Assembly: GCF_037622515.1 (NCBI RefSeq)
Contig: NZ_JBBJCN010000004.1
Location: 1-64,000, forward strand
Length of the DNA stretch: 64,000 nucleotides
From: Paradesertivirga superstes
GTDB lineage: Bacteria > Bacteroidota > Bacteroidia > Sphingobacteriales > Sphingobacteriaceae
Direction: 5' to 3'
The translations under genes were made by a program, and so were the position numbers. The notes below the pieces were generated by a model, which did no database searches, was not told the DNA's origin, and saw only the letters and a list, made by a program, of their open reading frames with translations. This document shows, in pieces, positions 46,957 to 55,931 of this stretch (positions are counted from its first letter, which is position 1; each line of letters starts with the position of its first letter).

Positions 46957-49596
46957 TTAATAGGTGATAGTTAGTCCTGCCCCATAACCCATATCACTAT
47001 CATAATGAGTTGACAATGAGAAGTATTTAGTAAGCGTATAACGCAATCCTCCCATATATTCTTTATCTGTATTTCCCATGATAGTTGCCCTTAATCTACC
47101 CGTTACCGGGATATCTTCCCTCATCAGTTGGAAACGATATTTTCCTTTACTGTCAATTCTTGCTTCCGCATTAACCAACATTGGTAAAGTGTATTGAATA
47201 CCTGCAACCAAAGCCTTCCTGTTGCTCTGATTACTCATCTGCCCGAACATATTCTTTTCCATATTATCCATAACATGAGGATTATAATGGTAATCAAACC
47301 CAATGAAGGGAAATAACCATTGCATTTTGCCAAAGTACCGTCCAAAATAGGTTTCACTCTCATTGCCATGTTCCGGCTTTAAGCCGATGCGCCATTCTGT
47401 AGACAAACGATAACGAGTATTTGCCAGCATGGCTTCACCATCGCTTCCATTAGTTTCCAAACCGGCTACGGCCATAAAATGAAACATGCGGTCGTCAGCA
47501 AATAATTTACGCTGAGCCAGTTTAGGGTTTGGGATATCCGGATTTGGCGGAGAATTTTGATAGCTGAAAATTTTTCCCATCCCACTCATCATATGATACA
47601 AAATATGGCAATGGAAGAACCAGTCGCCGCTTTCAGTTGCGGCAAACTCAATGGTGTCCCTTTCCATGGGCATGATATCAAGAACGTTCTTCAAAGGCGC
47701 GTATTCACCTTGTGCGTTTATAACTCGAAAATCATGTCCGTGCAAGTGCATCGGATGCCTCATCATGGAATTGTTGAACATGATAATGCGGACATTCTCG
47801 CCCTTCTTAATCAGAATTTTATCAGATTCAGAAACGGTTTTGTTATCAATCGTCCAAACATACCGATTCATATTACCCGTTAGCTCAAAATTAAGTTCCC
47901 GCCAAGGCCCCGGCCGTAAAGTGCTTTTTTTCGACGACTTCAACATGCCGTAATTCAGAGTTACCAGGTCACCGCTGCTGGCCCCGTGCATACTATGCAT
48001 ATCATGGCCGGTTGACTCCTGTGTTTCAACTGCGTTCATATCGGTTTGAACTGAATCCACTTCAGATTTGTCCATATCCACAATTTCATCTGGCTTTCCC
48101 TTCGACCTTCCGTATTCTTCACCGGTTGATTCAGGATACATCACGCTGTTCATGTCCATTTGCTGATTACTCATCTCCATGCCCATAGGCGCCATATCGC
48201 CGTTCATTTTCATCATGCCATTCATCATCTTCATGCCTTCGAAATACTTTAACTTACCTAAAGGTTTAGCAGGCATCTGCATGCCGTCTCCTAACCATAT
48301 AGAAGTTGATTTAGTGCGATCTTCGGCAGTTGCCAAAAATTCATAACTCATATCCTCGGGAATAGTGACAATCACATCATATGTTTCAGAAACAGCGATA
48401 ATCAGGCGGTCGACCTCAACCGGTTCTACGTCATTACCATCGTTTCCAACAACTGTTATTTTCCCGCCAGACCATGTGAGCCAAAAATAAGTAGAGGCTC
48501 CGCCATTGATAATACGAAGCTTGACCTTATCGCCAGCTTTAAACCGGGAATATTTAATAGCAGGTTTGCCGTTAGATAAGAGCTTTTCGTAGAACACATC
48601 GCTTACGTCCATGGCCGTCATCCGCTTCCATTCATTAATAACCTTTGTTTTAAAGTAGCCGTTTTGAATGGCCTCTGCATAACTCTGTGTGGCGCCTTTT
48701 CTGATTGCGAACCAATCCGTAGCATTATGAAGAGAGCGGTCAACTTCTTTAGGCTTAAAATCTGTCCAGTCGCTTAAAACGACCGGAATCGCCGGTATAT
48801 CTGGTTCGTTTTTCTTGTTGAAAATCAATGCACCGTACATCCCACTTTGCTCCTGGAGTTCGGTATGGCTATGATACCAATAGGTTCCGTTCTGGATTAC
48901 AGGAAATTTGTAAATATAGGTCGAGCGCGGTTTGATAGGCATTTGTGTAAGATTCGGAACCCCATCAAAGCGGTTAGGCAAAAACACCCCATGCCAGTGA
49001 ACAGAAGTTTCTTCATCCATTTTATTGTGAACGTAGATTTCTGCTGTATCACCTTCCGTGAAGGTTAGCGTGGGTGCAGGAATACTGCCATTTATAGCGA
49101 TAGCCCGTTTATTTTTGCCACTAAAATTAACTGTGGTATCGTTTACATATAAATCATACCGAACAGTTCTGGGTCTGGAGGTTGGACCCGGACTTTCAAC
49201 CCGATGACCTGCTTTCTCAACCTTCTCATTCTTCACCTCCTCGTTCTTGGCTGGAGTTGTTGGCTTTTTAGATGCCGGAGTTGGAGATGCCTTCGGGGAT
49301 GTCGGTTTTGCAGGTGGTTTTTTAGCAACGGGTGCCGGCTTCGAAACTTTTGGCGGGCTTGGCCTTTTCGTGGGAGCTGGTCTGGCTGGTGTCGAGCTTT
49401 TACCTTTCTTTTTTACCAGGGCCATGCCGCATTTAGGACATTTACCAGGCTTATTACTTATGACTTCAGGGTGCATCGGACAAACGTATATTTCTGATTG
49501 CACCATAAGAGACAACGTTTCATGGTCATCATGCGATTGCCCGAAAGCAACATTCATATAACCAAGGAAAAATATATAGAGAATAATCCGTTTCAT
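46957..49596 (-). CDS. Multicopper oxidase fused to a CopB-like beta-barrel, with metal-binding N-terminus
   Basis: 879 residues. Signal peptide; a heavy-metal-binding motif YVCPMHPEVISNKPGKCPKCGM (shown in parts: YVCPMHPEV, GKCPKCGM, ~37-62); a Pro/Lys/Ala-rich linker (~65-135); a three-domain CopA-type oxidase (~140-680) with HWHG, WYHSHTE, HPMHLHGHDF and HCHILYHM copper sites; a Met/His-rich stretch (~445-545: MKMMNGMMKM, HDMHSMHG); and from ~700 a beta-barrel resembling CopB (GLETNGSDGEAML, WLFPFIGFDYHYNPH, ending SMGYGAGLTITY-like GYGAGLTITY). It should oxidise or sequester Cu(I) in the periplasm. The fused barrel would tether it to the outer membrane. Confidence 0.85.
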   Translation of the reverse strand: MKRIILYIFFLGYMNVAFGQSHDDHETLSLMVQSEIYVCPMHPEVISNKPGKCPKCGMALVKKKGKSSTPARPAPTKRPSPPKVSKPAPVAKKPPAKPTSPKASPTPASKKPTTPAKNEEVKNEKVEKAGHRVESPGPTSRPRTVRYDLYVNDTTVNFSGKNKRAIAINGSIPAPTLTFTEGDTAEIYVHNKMDEETSVHWHGVFLPNRFDGVPNLTQMPIKPRSTYIYKFPVIQNGTYWYHSHTELQEQSGMYGALIFNKKNEPDIPAIPVVLSDWTDFKPKEVDRSLHNATDWFAIRKGATQSYAEAIQNGYFKTKVINEWKRMTAMDVSDVFYEKLLSNGKPAIKYSRFKAGDKVKLRIINGGASTYFWLTWSGGKITVVGNDGNDVEPVEVDRLIIAVSETYDVIVTIPEDMSYEFLATAEDRTKSTSIWLGDGMQMPAKPLGKLKYFEGMKMMNGMMKMNGDMAPMGMEMSNQQMDMNSVMYPESTGEEYGRSKGKPDEIVDMDKSEVDSVQTDMNAVETQESTGHDMHSMHGASSGDLVTLNYGMLKSSKKSTLRPGPWRELNFELTGNMNRYVWTIDNKTVSESDKILIKKGENVRIIMFNNSMMRHPMHLHGHDFRVINAQGEYAPLKNVLDIMPMERDTIEFAATESGDWFFHCHILYHMMSGMGKIFSYQNSPPNPDIPNPKLAQRKLFADDRMFHFMAVAGLETNGSDGEAMLANTRYRLSTEWRIGLKPEHGNESETYFGRYFGKMQWLFPFIGFDYHYNPHVMDNMEKNMFGQMSNQSNRKALVAGIQYTLPMLVNAEARIDSKGKYRFQLMREDIPVTGRLRATIMGNTDKEYMGGLRYTLTKYFSLSTHYDSDMGYGAGLTITY

Positions 49597-49604
49597 TTTA
49601 GTTT

Positions 49605-50063
49605 TTATCGAGGACGAGTGTTTTCAATCTCAGCAAGCCATTCTTTAATAATTCTTTTTTCATCTTTTGATAATTTTGCGCTTTGATGGATCAGGGTATA
49701 GGAAGCAAGGGGCATAGAACCATCCTCCACACTTTCTTCAATAGCCCTTATTTTACTTTTTTGCCTGCGGGACGAATAGGTACCAAATTCATTAAAGTTT
49801 AGTTCCGATTTTCCTTCTTTAATATGTTCATTCATCCACCACGCAAAAGGCTGAATTGAAGCGTACCAGGGATACCGGGTGGAATCACTGTGGCAATCAT
49901 AACAGGAATTTCTAAGTATAGCATTTACATTTACGGGAACCTGATATACACGGCTGATATCGTTCCCTGTAATGCGCTCATTGTTATTTTTTTCCGGTTG
50001 AAAGAATTGCATAATGATAAATACCGCTGATGCTGTCAGCAGTATTTTCTTACGTGTAGTCAT
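49605..50063 (-). CDS. Haem-binding domain protein
   Basis: 152 residues, N-terminal membrane anchor, then NSCYDCHSDSTRYPWYASIQPFAWW (CxxCH near 52-56) of the haem-binding family PF14376-like. It probably transfers electrons in the periplasm. It sits 1 bp after the DUF3347 lipoprotein and 8 bp before the copper oxidase, so it shares their operon. Confidence 0.85.
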   Translation of the reverse strand: MTTRKKILLTASAVFIIMQFFQPEKNNNERITGNDISRVYQVPVNVNAILRNSCYDCHSDSTRYPWYASIQPFAWWMNEHIKEGKSELNFNEFGTYSSRRQKSKIRAIEESVEDGSMPLASYTLIHQSAKLSKDEKRIIKEWLAEIENTRPR

Positions 50064-50064
50064 A

Positions 50065-50625
50065 TTAATTAAGCTCTTCCTTCACGGTACCGCATTCCGG
50101 CATCTCTTTCCCCAGATATGGATTTTTTATTTCTTTGGTTTCACTGATCCAGTTTGCACCTTTATTATTGTTATACATTGGGCAATAGTCAAGGTAAAGT
50201 TTTCGGGCCCCACCTACAGATTTAACCAAGTCGTAAACATCCTGACTCAAACTCTCAAAATGCTCGCGCTGATGTTTGAGGTTACCGGCATTTGCTGCAA
50301 TGTGTTCTGCATGTTCTTTAGCATCTTCATGAATTTCGGCATATTCTTTAGCCTGAGATTCATTCAGAGAAGCATTATCAAACTGGTCGAACGCCTTTGC
50401 AACTTCATTTCCTGCCGATGCAGCGTCCGCAGCATTATCTTCGGTTAAGGCATTTTTTAGTTTGAGATAAGAATCCAAAATTCCCTGAACAGAACCTCCC
50501 TGGGTTGAAATTTGGGTATTTTCTGAACTTGAAACAGTGTCTTTTGTCTGTTTGTTATTTTCTCCCGAATTGCAGGAAGCGAAAGCAAGGGAAGCGACGA
50601 TTAAATTCAAAAATAAAGCCTTCAT
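50065..50625 (-). CDS. DUF3347 lipoprotein, copper cluster
   Basis: 186 residues with a lipobox (LAFASCN). A helical domain (ILDSYLKLKNALTEDNAADAASAG) followed by YCPMYNNNKGANWISE and NPYLGKEMPECG, Cys/Met-containing motifs shared with CusB/SilB-like metal binding proteins. Likely a periplasmic copper binder. Start chosen at the ATG giving the signal. Confidence 0.85.
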   Translation of the reverse strand: MKALFLNLIVASLAFASCNSGENNKQTKDTVSSSENTQISTQGGSVQGILDSYLKLKNALTEDNAADAASAGNEVAKAFDQFDNASLNESQAKEYAEIHEDAKEHAEHIAANAGNLKHQREHFESLSQDVYDLVKSVGGARKLYLDYCPMYNNNKGANWISETKEIKNPYLGKEMPECGTVKEELN

Positions 50626-50723
50626 GTTATAATTTTAGAGTTTAATATTAGTTATAAAGTTTCCACCACACTTCCGCAAGTCAGCATTGCTGAGCCAAAA
50701 TAGGGCTCTTAATTTCCTTTTCG

Positions 50724-51026
50724 CTACTTAACAAGGATGCTTTTTTCATCGGGCAGGTGGGTTGATATATTTGTTTTATACTCATTCTCTGCCTTAGCAA
50801 GAGTGAGCATTTCGTTAGCCAGCTTTGTTAATGCATCCCTTTGAGCCGCAAGATTTTTAGCAGATGCTATTAACCCGGTAGTTTTTGATAGGGTGATTTT
50901 ACTTCCTTGTGATTTTAAACTGTTTAAAGCAGTTTTCAATTCTTCAGCCTTAGCTGCGGCTGCATCTGACTTGCCGGAAGCCAGTGGATTTAAGCTTGTT
51001 TCAGATATAATCGCCAGTCTTTTCAT
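50724..51026 (-). CDS. Hypothetical small helical protein
   Basis: About 100 residues (ATG at 51026; frame open to 51044). Charged, Ala/Leu/Lys rich, probably helical (SDAAAAKAEELKTALNSLKSQGSK). It has no signal peptide and may be a truncated piece of a DUF3347-type or related protein of the cluster. Not recognised. Confidence 0.4.
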   Translation of the reverse strand: MKRLAIISETSLNPLASGKSDAAAAKAEELKTALNSLKSQGSKITLSKTTGLIASAKNLAAQRDALTKLANEMLTLAKAENEYKTNISTHLPDEKSILVK

Positions 51027-51047
51027 TTCAAACCTAATTAGCAACAG

Positions 51048-51230
51048 TTACTTATGGAAAAAGTTTATCATCTGATATGTCGCTTCAAATCGCATCTTGT
51101 CCTTCATATCTTTAAATAACGCCTTTCTGGTATCATCTGTTAATTCGGGTTCTTTGATGGTGACTATGAGTAATTCAATTGGGGGGTGCAAGTCATGATT
51201 TAACAGGATTGCTTTACATCCGAAATGCAC
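51048..51230 (-). CDS. Short ORF, possible truncated protein
   Basis: 60 residues (PPIELLIVTIKEPELTDDTRKALFKDMKDKMRFEATYQMINFF). Adjacent in series to the previous ORF, and partly overlapping the start of a decayed methyltransferase gene on the other strand. Weak; could be a remnant. Confidence 0.3.
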   Translation of the reverse strand: MHFGCKAILLNHDLHPPIELLIVTIKEPELTDDTRKALFKDMKDKMRFEATYQMINFFHK

Positions 51231-51460
51231 CCTTACAGGAAGTAAGCTGGACGAAGAAATACCTGCAAAATCTCAGACTTTTAGCCCAAACGAACCTTCC
51301 GCCTGATGCCAAAATTATTGATATTGGCGGAACGGAGGAGACAGTTTACTTGTCGACCATTTTTTTAACTTCGCTATGAAGACATCACTATTCTTGATAT
51401 TTCAGAAATCATTAGAAAGCGTTCCAAGTGTTCAAAGTATTCCCGCGCAAGGTACTTTTA
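51206..51460 (+). pseudogene. Decayed SAM-dependent methyltransferase
   Basis: LYIRNAPLQEVSWTKKYLQNLRLLAQTNLPPDAKIIDIGG is an intact start of a class I methyltransferase (motif I, IIDIGG). The frame then breaks; in another frame DITILDISEIIRKRS continues, where motif II would be (EDITVLDIS in relatives). A terminator-like hairpin follows. Non-functional. Confidence 0.6.
51403..51452 (+). repeat. Dispersed ~45-50-bp repeat, copy 1 (hairpin follows)
   Basis: ATCATTAGAAAGC then GTTCCAAGTGTTCAAAGT and ATTCCCG. Matched in inverted orientation at 61080-61130. Contains 9-bp periodic units (GTTCCAAGT, GTTCAAAGT). It coincides with the tail of the methyltransferase remnant. Confidence 0.6.
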
Positions 51461-51468
51461 AATTCTGT

Positions 51469-51506
51469 AAAACCTTGCAAGGTAGTTAACTTGCAAGGTT
51501 TTTTCT
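51469..51506 (+). terminator. Hairpin terminator after the methyltransferase remnant
   Basis: Stem AAAACCTTGCAAG / CTTGCAAGGTTTT with an 8-base loop and TTTCTTT tail. Confidence 0.8.
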
Positions 51507-51845
51507 TTAGTGATAATAGCAAAGCAATAAGTGATATTGATATCGCCGTTTATGTTCAATAATTTAAAAGGAGCTCACTGGAAGCACCTTATGTTGAAAT
51601 TAATTACTTGTTGGGTATCGTTCATGGCAATTTGTTGTTGTCAAAATTGAAAATACAAAGCATAAGCTTAGATGTGGCTCCTTCTCATCTAAGGGAAAAC
51701 TTAACATCGCTACCAGTTAACGGCGGTCATTTATCGTGCGTATTACATTCTTCATCAGTCCAAATACATTATACCGCTATAACTTCAATCAATTTTGCAA
51801 CAAAAGCTTATTTGATGCTCTTGGAAAAGAAAAACATAGATTTTG
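51507..51845 (+). other. Region between hairpin and GH53 gene
   Basis: Contains SKAISDIDIAVYVQ-like codons (around 51530-51560), which resemble the start of a nucleotidyltransferase (SDIDLAVY motif), but the frame ends quickly. Otherwise no gene. A decayed remnant is likely. Confidence 0.35.
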
Positions 51846-51853
51846 TATCTTTC
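51846..51853 (+). promoter_or_regulatory. Possible -7 box of the GH53 gene
   Basis: TATCTTTC matches TAnnTTTG except for the last base, 26 bp upstream of the start codon; TTG at 51821 is the -33 candidate (22-bp gap). Confidence 0.35.
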
Positions 51854-51879
51854 GGAAGGAAACATATATCAACCACATT

Positions 51880-52998
51880 ATGAAACCACTTCTTAAAATT
51901 TTCATTAATCCATCAATACTAAGCATTCTGCTATCTTTTGTTTCATCCGGTATTTTGGCTCAATCCCTTCCTTACCAGAACGATTATGCCTTCGGACTTG
52001 ATCTGTCTTTTGTAAAATCCCGCGAGGATCGTGGAGAAAAATTTCGCGATATGGACGGAACACAAAAACCCGCTTTGCAGATCTTTAGCGAACATGGCTT
52101 CAATTGGGCCCGACTAATGATATGTAATGAGCCATCCCGACTTCCGCAGGATTTAAAATATGTTATAGCAGCTGCTAAAGATGTAAAGAAATATAATTAC
52201 CATTTTACCCTGGATATGATGTTTAGCAATGGCTGGGCTAACCCGATGTTGCAGCCAACGCCATCATTATGGGCAAGCATGACGCATAAAAAAAAGGTAG
52301 CGGCCGTATATGAGTATGTACATCACGTTGTCTCCTCCTTAAAGGCTGAAGGCGTTTTGCCGGAGATAATTCAGATAGGTAATGAGATAGGTAATGGTTT
52401 TTTATGGCCGGACGGACGTATAAATTACGCGAAGCCAGCTGAGAGCAGATGGGAAAATGTTGCAGATTACCTTAAAGCCGGGACAATGGCTATAAGGGAT
52501 GTGGATGGTAAGGAAAAAAAAGTTAAAATTATGATTCACGTTGACCATGGCGGCGATCAGGAATTCTCCAGGACATTTTTTGACTATATGAAGAAATTCA
52601 AGGTCGATTACGATGTCATCGGATATTCTTTCTATCCATGGTCGCACGGCACTTTAATGGATTTAAGAGACAACCTGAGAATGACCGCATTGCGTTATGG
52701 AAAGGAGATCATTGTCATTGAAACAGGTTACTACTGGAAAACAAATTCATCCCACGAGAATGTCGCTTTCCCATTTCCTGAAACTCCTGAGGGGCAGAAA
52801 GAATGGTTTCAGGCAGTCAATGATATAGTCATGAATGTGCCCAACGGGCTGGGAAGAGGCGTGTTCTGGTGGGAGCCGATGATGCGGGGCAGAGGCTTTT
52901 TTGACGATGAAACACGTATCGCCAAACCTATCCTGAAGTCTTTCGAAAAATATGCATTCCCCCTTCGCAGGGCCGACAAACAAACAAGGATACAATAA
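51880..52998 (+). CDS. GH53 arabinogalactan endo-beta-1,4-galactanase
   Basis: 372 residues from the ATG at 51880 (signal MKPLLKIFINPSILSILL ... ILAQ); the frame is open 48 codons further upstream. TIM barrel with ALQIFSEHGFNWARLMICN, IIQIGNEIGNG (acid/base Glu near 170) and IIVIETGYYW (nucleophile Glu near 285); FWWEPMMRGRGFFDDE near the end. It cuts beta-1,4-galactan side chains of pectin, which fits the PL1-like lyase, SusCD and HTCS in this window. The copper cluster separates it from them. Confidence 0.92.
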   Translation: MKPLLKIFINPSILSILLSFVSSGILAQSLPYQNDYAFGLDLSFVKSREDRGEKFRDMDGTQKPALQIFSEHGFNWARLMICNEPSRLPQDLKYVIAAAKDVKKYNYHFTLDMMFSNGWANPMLQPTPSLWASMTHKKKVAAVYEYVHHVVSSLKAEGVLPEIIQIGNEIGNGFLWPDGRINYAKPAESRWENVADYLKAGTMAIRDVDGKEKKVKIMIHVDHGGDQEFSRTFFDYMKKFKVDYDVIGYSFYPWSHGTLMDLRDNLRMTALRYGKEIIVIETGYYWKTNSSHENVAFPFPETPEGQKEWFQAVNDIVMNVPNGLGRGVFWWEPMMRGRGFFDDETRIAKPILKSFEKYAFPLRRADKQTRIQ

Positions 52999-53189
52999 AA
53001 GTAACATAACTCAGAAGCATACCTTAATTCGTGGGGTGTTCAAAGATAGTCTGCTATGTGGGGATGGTCATTTAGAACCGCTTTTACAGATCCTACCTTC
53101 TACGATAACGTGCTGAAAATCAAAGAGAAAGTGCTGCTTTTTTATGAGCAGCCCTTTCGAAGTTCGTACAATTTTCCATTTAGTAAACC

Positions 53190-53322
53190 AAGCCGGAGTA
53201 ATGTCGAACCATTTCATTGAAGATTTGACGCGAATCGCTGTCTTAAGTGATTTTAAGGCATGTTAAGCGTAATCAAAGCCGGATAAAGTCGAACCGCAGC
53301 GGCATTGCTCTGTTTTTAAGTA
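53190..53322 (+). repeat. ~132-bp repeat, copy 1
   Basis: Begins AAGCCGGAGTAATGTCGAAC, ends TGTTTTTAAGTA. Aligns over its whole length with copy 2 at 54601-54732, same orientation, roughly three-quarters identical. The stretches 52999-53189 and 53323-53590 hold no gene. Confidence 0.75.
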
Positions 53323-53590
53323 CCACCTCATTTGTTCAATAGTGCATACTGCGTAGGCATTTGCACATATAATGTGTGAAGATTGCTTGTTACAAGGAAT
53401 GGACGGAGATTTATGCTTCGAAGAACCGATCGTTTTCTTGAGACTAGGATATAAGGTTATTCTATTCGAAATAACAACCTCAATTTAACCCGGTATTAAA
53501 GTGTTCCAAGTTGGGAACTGTCAAGAAGTTAAGTTCCTACCGTGCCGAGTTGGTAAGTATATTATAACAACGCACGAAAAAGTAAGATTT

Positions 53591-54463
53591 CTACTTTTTC
53601 TTTGAGAAATCGATTTTCTTCGCATAGGCTTTTTTGATTTCGATCAGTATCACGCCATTCGCAGCTTTAGATCCGTAAAGCGAAGTTGCCTTTTCATCCT
53701 TTAATACCTCTAGTTTTTCTATCCATTCAGGTGGTATCTTACTTAATTTGGCTGCGTCTATGACACAACTTTTTCTATCAGCATAAACTAAGTACAAAGG
53801 CTCTTGATTTACAGATATAGTTGATATTCCACCTAAGATAATGCTGGGTTCAATTGCCAGTTTAATCACCATACCGTCGTCTAGATGAGCCTCCATCCCG
53901 GAATAGCCACTCAACTCAAACGTATACGCAGTTGCTACAGTTCCTTCCTTAATGCCTAACTTAAATTTACCGGTGCTATCTGTTAAGGCCAGCACATTTT
54001 CGAAACCCTTCTGCCTGACCTTCACCCCTTTCAATGGTTTACCGGTCCGATCATCCACCACTATCCCGCTAATGGTATCCAGCACTACCGGGGCTTTAAT
54101 AGCAGACTCAACAGAAGCCGGAAGTAAAGCAGATGCTTGATCGCTATTTACCACTAGTGGTCTCAATTCGTTTGCCAGTGCCGGTGTAACCACAATTGCG
54201 CCCATAGCAAGAGGAAGTAACCAGTGCCAACTAGCTTTTGGAGGTAGCATCACTAAATCACGATTAAGCTGACTGGCCAACATGCGTCCACAAACATTTT
54301 CCTTTTTCTTTTTAAAAAATTGAATAAGCTCTTCATCCGATTTGGAAGTGAGGTCTACGATATGTTTTTCACAGCTTTCACAAAAACGCCCTGCGCTGGT
54401 TAGCAGCATGTCATCCCAGCGCTCTGAACAGGGATTGCTCAATATCAACTTTAGTTTTTTCAA
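53591..54463 (-). CDS. Zinc-ribbon, carboxypeptidase-regulatory and TonB-plug protein
   Basis: 290 residues: a Cys-rich N-terminus (CSERWDDML, CESC, then CGRM), a membrane helix (~80-98; WHWLLPLAMGAIVVTPALA), a carboxypeptidase-regulatory-like domain (GIVVDDRTGKPLKGVKV; ~130-205) and a TonB-plug-like C-terminus (EKLEVLKDEKATSLYGSKAANGVILIEI). Widespread in Sphingobacteriaceae, function unknown. Flanked by the two copies of a ~130-bp repeat. Confidence 0.8.
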   Translation of the reverse strand: MKKLKLILSNPCSERWDDMLLTSAGRFCESCEKHIVDLTSKSDEELIQFFKKKKENVCGRMLASQLNRDLVMLPPKASWHWLLPLAMGAIVVTPALANELRPLVVNSDQASALLPASVESAIKAPVVLDTISGIVVDDRTGKPLKGVKVRQKGFENVLALTDSTGKFKLGIKEGTVATAYTFELSGYSGMEAHLDDGMVIKLAIEPSIILGGISTISVNQEPLYLVYADRKSCVIDAAKLSKIPPEWIEKLEVLKDEKATSLYGSKAANGVILIEIKKAYAKKIDFSKKK

Positions 54464-54554
54464 CTTCAGGTTTTAAACAAAGATGCACCAATTTACAATA
54501 TTCCATAATCTGTTTGTAGGATATTCAATAGGGTAACATTAAAAGGTTTTACAA

Positions 54555-54594
54555 AAAACAAAAACCCCTCTCTACGTACTGTAAAGAGGGGTTT
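54555..54594 (-). terminator. Terminator downstream of the redox operon
   Basis: On the minus strand AAACCCCTCT / AGAGGGGTTT with a 13-base loop, followed by TTGTTTTTTG. It lies ~390 bp after the last operon gene, next to repeat copy 2. Confidence 0.7.
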
Positions 54595-54600
54595 GTACCA

Positions 54601-54732
54601 AAGCCGTACTAATGTCGAACCATTTTATTGAAGATTTGAAGCAAATTGCTTCATTAAATGATATGACGGCCTATTAAGGCAAATGAAACCGGAGGAGGTC
54701 GAACCGCACTGCTGTTCCTGATTTTCAAGTAT
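54601..54732 (+). repeat. ~132-bp repeat, copy 2
   Basis: Begins AAGCCGTACTAATGTCGAAC, ends GATTTTCAAGTA. See copy 1. 54733-54984 shows no recognised gene. Confidence 0.75.
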
Positions 54733-54984
54733 GAAATGGACTAATACTCCATTTCTCATTCAGAGGGTCGTTTTTCTTTCGTTTTTTGGGACAACTGCTA
54801 TTCTCTTGTATATTATCAATTCACAGGTTTTGAAAATAAAATTTCCTCGGGAGGCATTTACACATACCAACCAAAGCAAGTATCGTTTAAACCGCAGAAA
54901 TATTAATCTCGTGATGGTTCATATCCAATACATCCTAAATTTTGCTCAGGCAAAATGTTTCGTCTGTGAGCAAAAGTAGATCTG

Positions 54985-55890
54985 CTATTTTTGATTAGCC
55001 GAAGCTACAAGTACTTCTTTATTTTCAGCCAGATACTCCCGAACTGTTTTTGCTGGTCTGCCAAGGATGTACGGAATATCATTTTGGATCATCGACATAT
55101 AGGACATTCTACCATCAAGCATTTGCCTGACAAATTCGATGTTTGCGCTTGCGTACCAACTGTCAGCACCGTTAGCTATCCATGCTTCTATCAGTTCTGT
55201 AAACTCTTCAAGGCCTTTTTCTTCGCACTTAATTTCAAGCCCGCTTACCTCACTCATCAACTGGGCGATTTCCTTTCCATTATGGCTCTCTACACTCAAC
55301 CAATAATCTTTACCGCCGTGCCGCCCAGGTCCGTCCACAAGAACTTTTGCCGCAACGGCAGCTATATCACTTGAAGCAATGAAACCTACCCTGCGATCTT
55401 CCCAATAAGTGGTGTAGGTGAGATTTTTTGGCAAGTAAGCACTTGTAAGGGCTTCCATAAACATATTCGGATGGAGGTGTGTCCAGGCAATACCGCTCGC
55501 CTCAATGTATTTTTCGATCATCTGGTGCCAGGCAAAGTGAGCGTCTGTAGTATCCCACTCAGCAAATACGCCCACATGTACAATATGACTAACGCCTGCT
55601 TTTTTCGCAGCATCCACTAACGTTTTACTCTGCGTGAGCATGCCAACCGTGTACCCTGTTAAAAGAAATACTCTATCAACACCGGCAAGAGCAAATGCAA
55701 ATGTTTTCGGATCATCAAGGTCAAGAAACTTGCAGTCTTTCCCTTCCGTTACCATTTGCTCTACCTCGTTCCGCTTACGGGAAGTGATCCGAACGTTAAC
55801 AGGTTTATCTTCGAGGTCTTTAACCAGTTGACTCCCGATTGTTCCGCTGGCACCTATGATGAGTACCGTTGGATTTTGCTTATTTTCCAT
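54985..55890 (-). CDS. NmrA/SDR-type NAD(P)-binding protein
   Basis: 301 residues. Rossmann start VLIIGASGTIGSQLVKDL (GxxGxxG), then VNVRITSRKRNEV, typical of NmrA-like/atypical short-chain dehydrogenases including quinone reductase QOR2-type proteins. It may reduce quinones or sense NADP. Last gene of the operon that begins with the nitroreductase. Confidence 0.88.
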   Translation of the reverse strand: MENKQNPTVLIIGASGTIGSQLVKDLEDKPVNVRITSRKRNEVEQMVTEGKDCKFLDLDDPKTFAFALAGVDRVFLLTGYTVGMLTQSKTLVDAAKKAGVSHIVHVGVFAEWDTTDAHFAWHQMIEKYIEASGIAWTHLHPNMFMEALTSAYLPKNLTYTTYWEDRRVGFIASSDIAAVAAKVLVDGPGRHGGKDYWLSVESHNGKEIAQLMSEVSGLEIKCEEKGLEEFTELIEAWIANGADSWYASANIEFVRQMLDGRMSYMSMIQNDIPYILGRPAKTVREYLAENKEVLVASANQK

Positions 55891-55931
55891 TTGGGTTAGC
55901 TTTTTATTAAAATCTTAATGTTTAATGATCT

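Noticed and set aside
46957..49596. Copper nitrite reductase (NirK) to complete a nitrate pathway
   Set aside because: Length, three-domain copper sites and Met-rich loop fit CopA-type oxidase, not two-domain NirK.
51608..51883. Plus-strand ORF of 91 codons before the GH53 gene
   Set aside because: It overlaps the likely promoter and start of GH53, with low-complexity composition.
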